NCBI GenBank assembly: GCA_001953115.1 | Contig: LSSL01000787.1 | Location: forward strand, 62,341-82,170 | Source: Smittium mucronatum | Taxonomy: Eukaryota; Kickxellomycota; Harpellomycetes; Harpellales; Legeriomycetaceae | Direction of reading: 5' to 3' | Length of the DNA stretch: 19,830 bases | Shown: positions 1 to 8,349 of the stretch, one piece after another | How positions within the stretch are numbered: position 1 is the first letter of the stretch | Layout of the letters: each line of letters begins with the position of its first letter | The notes under the pieces: model-generated | Databases searched by the model: none | Seen by the model: the letters and a program-made list of their open reading frames with translations, nothing else | Told to the model about the DNA's origin: nothing | Made by a program: the position numbers and the translations under genes

Positions 1-1726
1 TGATTATTTTTAATAAAAAATAATCAGTTATCATCTAAATTTGTATTTGTAAACAGAAAATCCATCAATTCACTTGATTTTGTATTTTTTAAAGCTATTT
101 TTTATCAAATTATTTTTACCGATTTATCAAATCCTATTCATTTTTATTTACTATGGCCGACATATATGAGATAAATTTATGATCTGGGTTAGCAGATATA
201 TATATATAAAATATTGGAATACATTACAATTGATATATGTATTATTGGACCAGATTTTAGGAATATAAAATTTTTTTTTGTGGAAAGTGAGAAATGTTAT
301 TTTAATGTTTAAGTTGATGCATATCAATTCAGGTTTTTAATAAGGGTTTTGGGCAACAACCCGAATATTAAGGCCCTTATAAATCAAAAGCGATGCGTTT
401 GCATTCATCATTATTTCCATTTTTTTTCTTGCAGGCATTTTTGTTTTCAGGCCGATATATTATACATCTATCTATTCTTTGCTTTTAAACTTGAGATTTT
501 TTTTTTTGAAAAATAATTTCAAGGAGTGGTTGTAAACTTTTAATTTTTTCACCCACATTTACTTTAGAGAATCTTTAATTTATTCCTTGAGATTTTATTA
601 TATTATAGACCGATTTATAGGGAGTATTCTTCTAAGTTTATTGGACATCATTTTCCTTCCTTTTAGTTCAACCACAGAAAACGTTTCCATTGGTATTATG
701 GGTTTAAAAATATCTGATAAACCTTTACTTCTTGTAAGATCGATGATAGTTGTATTCAATTAGTTATTTTGATCTGATATTCAAAGCATCCATCCAACTA
801 GGACTGGTTGCGGGTTGAGAATTATTTTGTATAACCTTTTAAACAGCCCATAATTAAATTGGTTTAGGTTGGTAGCATGGTTATGTTTCAATAAGTATTT
901 TTTGGTTGCAACTGCGAAAAAATTAAAAGCAAATATTATTATTTCACTAATAAGATATGGATTACAAGTATTCCGCATATTGTAGGTAAAAAAAATTAAC
1001 GAGAAAAAGCAGGTTGGTGTTGATTCGGAAATGAATTGGAGCTGATCGATTTATAGTGCAAAAGACTTTGGAAAACATAAAAGACCCCGCGAAAAAACAA
1101 AAAGTCTAAGGGAAAAATATAAAAAAGCAGGTAGTGGTTAATGATAGATAGCATTGGGAATAAAGTTACGATTAAGGTACAATATAATCAGTATCGAAAT
1201 AGAAAGATGGATTAAAAGGTGTTTCATTGTATATCAGCAAAAAGCTGTATATGACACCAAGTGGTGCAATATTATACAAATATTCCGCAACATATCAAAT
1301 GGAAATAACAATATCTTTCACTTTGATGTACAGAGCATGGCTATTTGCTAATTATGGCGAAATTGTAGCCTTTTTAGCAATAAATTGGCCAAGATGGCGA
1401 AGATCTAACTCTTCCGTCCAGAGGACTCCAAGTGTTCATAGTTTGTCAGTATTTTCGGTAAACCATTATTAACTATATTGCATATTACCGATTGATTGCA
1501 ATCGTGTTTCAAGTATAAGCAATTCTAAATAAGCATTGGCTAATAATAACATTACAAATTAAGCTTACCAACCACGAAAGAGGACAGCTTTTTCGTATCC
1601 ATGAGTATAAGGTACGCCGATTCGCCAAATATTAATAAATACATTTGCCAATTTCGACAATTTAATCAATACAATTTTATAAGTTGAAATCAAGCAACAT
1701 AAATATTGGCCATGAAAATGGCACAT
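1..1726. other. Left gene-poor region, no supported gene
   Basis: AT-rich DNA with many stops in all frames. The longest open stretch with a real ATG is 1251-1472 on the plus strand (73 codons, a hydrophobic middle, a basic tail); it resembles nothing I know, has no splice or promoter context, and could be chance. A short TA repeat (13 bp) lies at 196-208. No tRNA, rRNA or conserved protein was recognised. Confidence 0.5.
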
Positions 1727-1806
1727 AATGGCCCACAGACTCCTAGTTTTTAATGACGCTATCTTACAATAAAATTACGTGATACAAAAAAAAAATGGCC
1801 CACAGA
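1727..1806 (+). mobile_element. 5'-truncated poly(A) retroposon with target-site duplication
   Basis: A 54-bp insert (1740-1793) is flanked by a perfect 13-bp direct repeat, AATGGCCCACAGA, at 1727-1739 and 1794-1806. The first As of the right copy could belong to the tail. The insert contains 42 nt (1744-1785) that match the 3' end of the longer copy at 6549-6590 with two differences. An AATAAA lies at 1768-1773, 12 nt before an A tract that starts at 1786. Four bases (1740-1743) at the 5' junction are not shared with the other copy and may be non-templated. This layout is the signature of target-primed reverse transcription with severe 5' truncation. Whether the source is a SINE, a LINE tail or a host mRNA is not decided here. 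Confidence 0.85.
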
Positions 1807-2109
1807 TGACGAAGGAGTTAAATGATTGATTCCATATTTTCTTTATGCCAATTATAAACACAAAAAAATAGTCATGCGATTCACTTGTGTATAATTTGCA
1901 GCCAATATGCAAGCATAATAGATAGCATCAATTTATAGAGAAAATGTATATTTTTATTTTTTGTATCATGGAATTTTATTGAGGATAACTTGAGAAAATG
2001 TTTAATTTGCGGATACATCAGCCTAAAGAAAATTTGTTTGATATTATGTAATAGAAGCTGCCATATTTTGATAATTCCTTGTAAATGTTTTTATCAAGAA
2101 AAGCCAATG

Positions 2110-3110
2110 ACGAATCTTACGCTATAATTGCGTAATAATAGAAAGCTAAGATCAAGAAATAAGTGTGATTTCTTATTCCCGAATCCTAAATATGGCGTAA
2201 CGAGACGCCAACCACTAATAGATTGATAAGCATACCTCAAAGATAACCCTAAACAGCCAGAAACACTGTGGTAGCCCAATGCTGGAATTTACTTCTTCAA
2301 TGCTGCTCGCTATGACGCCAGCAAATCCGCAGACTTGATGCAAAACATCATAAATATCTGAATTCACGCATCCCAAAAGCAATGGGAAATAATCCCCATT
2401 ATGAGGTGATTGCAGGAATAACTACGAGAATCAGCACCACTATCGCAAAATTGGAGATAATCACCGCTGTTCATAAGCCAAAACGAACGAGGTGTTTCTC
2501 AGTCTGAGTTTTGGATCTATTTACAATCTAGGCCAGTTGTTTGCAGGGAATGCCCAGTTTTACTGGATGTAAATCGCCGGATTTCCAAGCTCTTGCACCA
2601 TTGGAGACAAATGCATAGCGTTTTTGTTGCGGAACGGGTAGATTGGTGCAAGAGAGAAAATCGCAGAACTGCGATTGCTGGAGATTCTGCGTAAAAATAA
2701 AAGGCTACCATTGCTGTAAAACGTTGGCCTGTTGCTTATCTGATCAGCCAATAGTTCCTACATCTTATTTACGCATCTCGAGAATTTAGGCCAACCCAAC
2801 CATGATTTGGCATGCTGTGTTTATCGGCCTTCTTGGTCGGAATCGGATTCCTGGATGGATTCTGTGGAATAAAAATTATCCAAAATACCAGAAACTGGTG
2901 CATAATCGCAGTCCCAATTCGTCACACCCACATTCCCATTGGTTGATCAAAATCGTCCATTTAAACGCCAATAGAATCGTCAGAGTTCTCAAGGCGCCTT
3001 ACAAAATAGATCTAATTGCCAAAAGCCCATCAGGCAAGAAAGGCCAATCTACAGCAATGCCTCCCAAACAAGAATGAAACCTCCTAAGCAGCGTGAAGTT
3101 AATATCCGGG
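2110..3110. other. Hairpin-rich, less AT-rich stretch upstream of the sulfhydrylase gene
   Basis: This stretch is visibly richer in G+C than its left flank and holds several short perfect hairpins. They are TTACGC/GCGTAA (2117-2135), TGGCGT/ACGCCA (2193-2210), TGATG/CATCA (2336-2350), AATGGG/CCCATT (2381-2400), the pair at 2590-2676 listed separately, and ACCAG/CTGGT around 2887-2899. The 5-6 bp stems are individually close to chance. The only sizeable ATG-started plus-strand frame is 2802-3077 (91 codons, basic, no recognisable domain), which ends 160 bp before the next gene and is probably spurious. The stretch could be promoter and upstream regulatory DNA, a decayed element or a structured RNA; I cannot choose. 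Confidence 0.4.
2590..2676. repeat. Long inverted repeat plus compact palindromic hairpin
   Basis: CTCTTGCACCA at 2590-2600 is exactly complementary to TGGTGCAAGAG at 2644-2654, an 11-bp stem with a 43-nt spacer. Immediately after it, AATCGCAG (2659-2666) and CTGCGATT (2669-2676) form an 8-bp inverted repeat separated by two bases. Stems of this length this close together are unlikely by chance in 800 bp. No flanking duplication or transposase was found. It could be a structured RNA, a protein-binding site or the remains of a transposon end. Confidence 0.55.
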
Positions 3111-3120
3111 GCAGTCAATC

Positions 3121-3128
3121 TATATAAA
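3121..3128 (+). promoter_or_regulatory. TATA box of the sulfhydrylase gene
   Basis: TATATAAA lies 108 bp before the ATG at 3237. It is followed by a pyrimidine-rich leader (about 3153-3225), a pattern common in well-expressed fungal genes. The start codon has A at -3. Confidence 0.7.
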
Positions 3129-3143
3129 CCCTCAGTGGTATTT

Positions 3144-3152
3144 CCACAGTTA
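3144..3152 (-). promoter_or_regulatory. Weak Met31/Met32-like site
   Basis: On the minus strand this reads TAACTGTGG, one mismatch from the yeast sulfur-regulon core AAACTGTGG. A second partial match (ACACTGTGG) sits near 2263-2271. The proximal site lies downstream of the TATA box, an odd place for an activator site. The motif is known from Saccharomyces and may not apply in this lineage. No CACGTG (Cbf1 site) was seen nearby. Confidence 0.2.
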
Positions 3153-3230
3153 ACGCCATTTCCATTCCTTCATCAATTCACTCCTTATTTACATTATTGT
3201 CCTGATTTCTCCCCTTTGTCACTTTTCTAA

Positions 3231-4559
<1,329 letters not shown>

Positions 4560-4961
4560 TGTTCTAGAGCTATTATTTTCTCCCACTTTTATATTTTATT
4601 ATCATTCGTCTTTCTTAATAACAAACTTTTAAAGTTGTATTTTAATATTTATCGGTTATCTTATCCTCCAGCTATATCAATCCTATCTTTTTTCTAATTC
4701 AAAGGTAATGTCTATAAGCTAGTTAATTATCAAAACATTCGGCATGGTATCTCCATCTTGAGTGGAGAATGTGTTTTATTAAATTTTATTTTTTATTATA
4801 GTATTTGAGAAATGAAAAAATATAAAAATGCGTGCAAGTTACAGAAAAGCTATGGGGTGTTTAATGAAATAATTATGTCGAGAGGAATTATAATTAAGCG
4901 AAACTGGGATTAGAGCTAGGAGATTATAAAAAAAAAATACAGATCTGGCGTGTATACAACT
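4560..4961. other. Convergent intergenic region with a small hairpin
   Basis: 402 bp separate the stop codons of the sulfhydrylase gene (plus) and the zinc-finger gene (minus), so both 3' ends lie here. No canonical AATAAA is seen close behind either stop; only AT-rich variants are present. TCTCCA (4750-4755) and TGGAGA (4763-4768) form a 6-bp hairpin with a 7-nt loop roughly midway. It could influence 3'-end formation, but that is a guess. Confidence 0.5.
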
Positions 4962-5849
4962 TTACTTGAATTCTGACTCGCCTAACGAATCAACCAAAAG
5001 TTGATTTTCGAGTTTAAGTTTAAGTTCAGTATCGTTGTTTTTAAATATATTTTCCTCAATGCAATTTATTGATTCAAGAACTATAGCAATCCTAGTTTCA
5101 AGTACTTTGGTAAGCTTTGTTAATACTTCTTCATTCAGGATGGATCCCTTTTGTTCCTCAGTGACTTTGTTCTTAGAAGACTTCCTGGATGTTGTAGGTG
5201 TTTGTTTGGAATTTTGGTGAGAATTTTCCTTGCTCAAGTCATGCGATAAAGAATTCCTGTCAGTGGATGCCTTTTTCTTTCTTTTTTTAACCCTCAATTC
5301 CTCTTTTGGTGTTGGTATACTAGGAGGGGATTTGAATGGTTCGGAATTTTTGTCTCTATCAGTACTAGACAACTCTTTGATATGGGAAGGGCTATCAATG
5401 TTTGAATCGGTAGTGGGAGAAACCTTAGATTCTGGACTATGGACTTCCTTCACTCGAATTCTTTTGTTGCTAGTAGTTTCTGTTTCAGTGGCTTCCCGAA
5501 GTTGAGTTGACAAGTTGCGCTTACTTTTGAATTGTTTATTACTTTTGGTGCTCTTTTCGGGAATCGGAGTATCTTCTTTATGTGTAGTGATGTGTTTAAG
5601 TAAACCTTCTATTTTTTTGTAGCTTTTTTTGCAATTAGGATGATTGCAGGAAAAGGGAACTTCTCCTACATGTGCTCTTATGTGATTTATTCGCTGGCTG
5701 GTATCTTCATCGTTGAATTTAAAGCCGTTACATCCCTCCCAAAGACAGTTTTCACCATCAGTCAAGTGTTTGTTTTTGAAATGTTCGATGAAGTTATCCA
5801 AATTATTGAATATCTTGCCGCAGGTTCCCCACTTGCAGGTGTAGATCAT
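4962..5849 (-). CDS. Small three-finger C2H2 zinc-finger protein, PacC/Rim101-like
   Basis: From the first in-frame ATG (5847-5849) the product has 295 residues. A frame opening at 5855 would need GTG, which is unlikely in a eukaryote, and a TAA lies two codons further up. Finger 1 is C5-x4-C10-x12-H23-x4-H28 with Trp7. Finger 2 is C35-x4-C40-x15-H56-x3-H60 with Trp37. Finger 3 is C68-x4-C73-x12-H86-x3-H90. The CxWxxxC fingers 1 and 2 packed together and the RINHIRAHVGEVPFSC linker into finger 3 recall PacC/Rim101, the fungal ambient-pH regulators, and the related GLI/ZIC type; known PacC finger 3 has C-x2-C instead. The rest is hydrophilic, Ser/Thr/Lys-rich and probably disordered, with basic clusters KRIR (129-132) and KKRKKK (188-193) that fit nuclear import. 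It ends in a likely amphipathic helix (about 238-285) that could mediate dimerisation. It is less than half the length of known PacC proteins. Nuclear DNA binding is likely; a pH role is only inferred. Confidence 0.85.
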   Translation of the reverse strand: MIYTCKWGTCGKIFNNLDNFIEHFKNKHLTDGENCLWEGCNGFKFNDEDTSQRINHIRAHVGEVPFSCNHPNCKKSYKKIEGLLKHITTHKEDTPIPEKSTKSNKQFKSKRNLSTQLREATETETTSNKRIRVKEVHSPESKVSPTTDSNIDSPSHIKELSSTDRDKNSEPFKSPPSIPTPKEELRVKKRKKKASTDRNSLSHDLSKENSHQNSKQTPTTSRKSSKNKVTEEQKGSILNEEVLTKLTKVLETRIAIVLESINCIEENIFKNNDTELKLKLENQLLVDSLGESEFK

Positions 5850-5894
5850 TTTCACTAACGATTAATGGCCCTGAAGAAGAGAGGATAAGCGGAG

Positions 5895-5906
5895 TTTTAT
5901 ATAAAA
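5895..5906 (-). promoter_or_regulatory. TATA box of the zinc-finger gene
   Basis: TTTTATATAAAA is a perfect palindrome, so TATATAAA can be read toward the gene about 46-57 bp before the ATG at 5849. This would give a short leader. A TTCTTCAG sits between it and the ATG on the minus strand and resembles a 3' splice site, but no matching upstream exon was found. Confidence 0.55.
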
Positions 5907-6020
5907 TAATCAAACCACTCTACAAAAATACTAAAGTATCCAAAAGCTATAAACTTCTGGTGCTGTAAACCAAAATTTCCCATCATTTTTTTTCCAATAA
6001 TCTACGCTTATCCACTTTTA

Positions 6021-6053
6021 GCCCGAAAAGGGATAATATGGCCCTTTTCAGGC
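6021..6053. repeat. Inverted repeat upstream of the zinc-finger gene
   Basis: GAAAAGGG (6025-6032) and CCCTTTTC (6042-6049) are perfectly complementary across a 9-nt spacer. After one C/A mismatch the stem continues with GCC (6021-6023) and GGC (6051-6053). It lies about 170 bp before the ATG. It could be a dimeric binding site in the promoter or a hairpin in DNA or RNA. No known motif was recognised. Confidence 0.6.
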
Positions 6054-6379
6054 CCAAAAATACTTCGAGCCTCTATTTGCTGAAAAACAGCCTACTATTT
6101 CAGAAAAGTAAATACAATCCAATTAAAGATGTATGTTAAGGATTGTTTATATTCATTGGCTAACATTGAATGGATTTTAGTATTACTGGCTATGAAAGAC
6201 TGATTAGGCATATTTTTATTGATTGGCGAATAGTTATTCGTAGTGTTTTATATTCAAGTGCTAAGACCCCTGACCTAAAAAAATGCTGTCCAGTAACATT
6301 CATATATTCACAAATTCTTATTTATACATTTCAATTTGCAGTGGCTTAATTCTTGTTCTATTATAGCAAGAAAACCCTT

Positions 6380-6619
6380 AGTAAGAATAAAAAGCCTACT
6401 CGAAGTAATGCCAGTGGGATTATTTCGGTTGGTAGATTTCACCCTTATCCCGTAGGTACGCAGCCGGTAGTTCGGCAGAGGAGCTTATTGTAGTTAGGAT
6501 AATAGTCTTTTCTATACGAATTTTTATTTTTTTCAAATTTTTTTAGTATAGTTTTTAATGACGTTATCTTACAATAAAATTCCGTGATACAAAAAAAAAA
6601 AAGTAAGAATAAAAAGCCT
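6380..6619 (+). mobile_element. SINE-like retroposon with perfect 18-bp target-site duplication
   Basis: The direct repeat AGTAAGAATAAAAAGCCT occurs at 6380-6397 and 6602-6619 without a mismatch. Between them lie 204 bp. The head (6398-6490) is clearly richer in G+C than the flanks, the body is AT-rich, AATAAA is at 6573-6578, and 11 As end the insert (6591-6601). The last 42 nt before the A tract recur at 1744-1785. The length and GC-rich head suit a tRNA-derived SINE. There is a poor A-box-like TGCCAGTGGG at 6409-6418 and a poor B-box-like GTTCGGCAG at 6470-6478, so Pol III promotion is unproven. Alternatively, the head is open for 31 codons to a TAG at 6491-6493, so it could be the 3' end of a LINE or of a host mRNA copied back. 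Insertion by target-primed reverse transcription is well supported; family identity is not. Confidence 0.88.
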
Positions 6620-6864
6620 TGTGGTTTAGTAAATAAATATATTTTTTTGGGATTTTTGTAGAATAGCGGAAATGAACTATATTAGAGCTATTTTTGTAAG
6701 TTTATATAAATTTTTCATATAGAACATATCTGGATCATCTATTCCAAATTACATCGTTAAAAAACCAACTTTTAGGAGCAGTCAGCTTCCATAATCCTCT
6801 CTTGTTTTTATTGATTGTGTACTCTGAAGGTCAATAGTCGTTTCCGATCTGGTATTATTTACAG

Positions 6865-7045
6865 GTTGCTTGAGATATTTTTCGAAGAATTCGCCCTTGT
6901 ATTTAATAATTTAATGGCTTTCAATAGGTATCATTGTGAAAAGGTCGATGATTATCCAAAAGGCTCAACTTGGCCTGTTTGGGATGGAGTTTTTCTTGAT
7001 AAATATGAATTAAGATTTATGAGAAGGCATATTAGTCAGTCGTAA
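6865..7045 (+). CDS. Candidate last exon (or remnant) of an unrecognised protein
   Basis: A frame open from 6815 to the TAA at 7043-7045 has no ATG near its start; a TGA lies directly before 6815 and the first internal ATG is at 6914. TTTACAG at 6858-6864 looks like a 3' splice site, so an exon beginning at 6865 is plausible. The translated part is protein-like rather than AT-noise: it has three tryptophan/aromatic clusters and balanced charge, including EEFALVFNNLMAFNR, then KVDDYPKGSTWPVWDGVF and a basic end. The F-x-L-[VI]-F-N-N-x3-[FY]-N stretch is similar to the second half of a bromodomain, but the rest does not fit, so I do not name a family. Upstream exons were not identified. It may belong to a decayed gene; the AT-rich desert begins just after it. 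Confidence 0.35.
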
Positions 7046-7920
7046 TTAAACGAAATATAAACTATGCATATTAAAAAAAGCAATCCAACAAAAGATTAAG
7101 TTTATCCTTAAAAATGTAGGAAGCTGGTTAAGATATAATTGGAATAGATAAAATTAAGAATACTCATTTCTTAAAAGACGCTTCTTTAAATAAATATACC
7201 TCTATTTCAACCCCCACCCCCCACCCATTAATTCGATACTGAAAAACAAGAATAGCAAATATACATCAGCCTTAAAGTTTGAAGAAATTACCCATTATTT
7301 TAAAAATATTTAAATTATCTGTGGAACACTTATCAAACATATCTAGATAAACCAAGTGACATTATCCTATAATTCGGAATATATCATCGCTACAATTATA
7401 CTCGCGATTTATAAAAAGCTACTATGATAATAATAATTCAAATATATTTAAAAGTTTAGCTAATAGTCTTAGAAAAGTATACATCCTTACTGGATTTATT
7501 TTCATCTAATTTAACAAAATATTTATAATTTTTGAGAAGGATTTATCCGAATTTTTTTTTATAAAGAAAATAGTATGTTTCCTCTAACATAAACTTTTGA
7601 ATTATTTGCAGACATTAGAAACTATGATAAAATTTCCAGATCTCCAAACTGTTTCCACATATATACACACACAGCTTGTACTATAGTAAAAAAAACTGCG
7701 GTTTTATTAGAGAAACTTTTCTAAAGATTTTTCTACTCATCTATAAGAAAGTTTTGGAAATTGGATCATAGGATTCTTTTTGCAAAATAGCCCTGTTGTA
7801 GTTTTGATTTTAAAACGTATAATTTTTAGAAACATAAGGCTAAAGTTAGATTCTAGGTAAAAAAATGATTTATTACTCTATAAAAAATCACAAATATTGT
7901 GATAAACGAAAATTATGAGT
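7046..7920. other. AT-rich noncoding stretch, possible upstream part of a decayed transposase
   Basis: This is the transition from mixed-composition DNA into the AT-rich zone. No intact frame exists. Short coding-like scraps appear near 7609-7690 on the plus strand but carry stops and no motif that I can name. Because it lies directly upstream of the transposase remnant, it may contain that gene's eroded N-terminal part. Confidence 0.3.
7211..7226 (+). repeat. C-rich tract (C5-A-C6-A-C3)
   Basis: Sixteen bases hold 14 Cs in runs of 5, 6 and 3, embedded in DNA that is otherwise mostly A and T, at the beginning of the AT-rich zone. The complementary G runs could stack into a G-quadruplex-like form, but only three runs exist, so a three-layer intramolecular quadruplex is not obvious. 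Confidence 0.6.
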
Positions 7921-8349
7921 GATTTTGATTTGGTGGTGTTTTTTTACCTTCACTAAATTTGGAGGCTCAGTGTCCACTATTACAGTATGAATTTCAATTA
8001 TATTAACATTCAAATAATTCGTTTCAAAAAAATTGTCTGAATATAGAATAATTGACACTAGTAATGGAAATTGATTAATGATAATTTCTGATAAATGGTC
8101 AATTGGCCTGGATAAAGATTTCGAAGTTATAACACCAGGAAAAAAAAATGAATTTGGGAAGATCATCTAATCGACGGCAGCTATCAAAAATCCGTCTTCT
8201 ATGATCGCAACACAAAATCTAAACTGAAACAACAAAATGGGCCTGGTCACAGCCAGAGAGTGATAGTTGAAAATTGCTTTGTTAGACTAAAAAATATTTT
8301 CAAATGTACGCGTAATCCAATATATGGTCTTTGGATAATTCCTAAATAA
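7921..8349 (+). pseudogene. Broken PIF/Harbinger-like DDE transposase
   Basis: Three plus-strand segments read as consecutive parts of one protein. Segment 1, 7921-8040, has one internal TAA and includes SVHYYSMNFNYINIQIIR, like the Y..K..y..NvQ.i strand after the first catalytic Asp. Segment 2, 8018-8151, is in the next frame, has one stop, and includes RIIDTSNGN then LMIISDKWSIGLDKDF, like the HD/SD-containing segment before the second Asp. Segment 3, 8152-8349, is back in the first frame and includes DHLIDGSYQKSVFYDR and GHSQRVIVENCFVRLKNIFK. The H-S-x-R-x-[IV]-V-E-x-x-F-x-x-L-K-x-x-F signature is typical of DDE_Tnp_4 (PIF/Harbinger), with the presumed catalytic Glu at 8269-8271. The frame changes fall at A runs (about 8026-8032 and 8140-8148). 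The product cannot be functional. No companion Myb-like gene or clear terminal inverted repeat was found. The N-terminal half is missing or unreadable. Confidence 0.7.

Noticed and set aside
1154..1472. Two overlapping plus-strand frames of 65 and 81 codons
   Set aside because: Neither begins with ATG (the frame at 1227 begins with TTG), no family is recognisable, and the lengths are within chance for this composition.
2802..3077. 91-codon ATG-started frame upstream of the sulfhydrylase gene
   Set aside because: No recognisable domain and no promoter; it lies in probable promoter DNA. Kept only as a mention within the hairpin-rich stretch.
5035..5858. Plus-strand frames (5035-5220, 5230-5505, 5640-5858) opposite the zinc-finger gene
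   Set aside because: Antisense shadows; the minus-strand product has three perfect zinc-finger motifs.
7888..8166. 92-codon minus-strand frame
   Set aside because: It is antisense to the transposase remnant, which has recognisable motifs on the plus strand; this frame has none.
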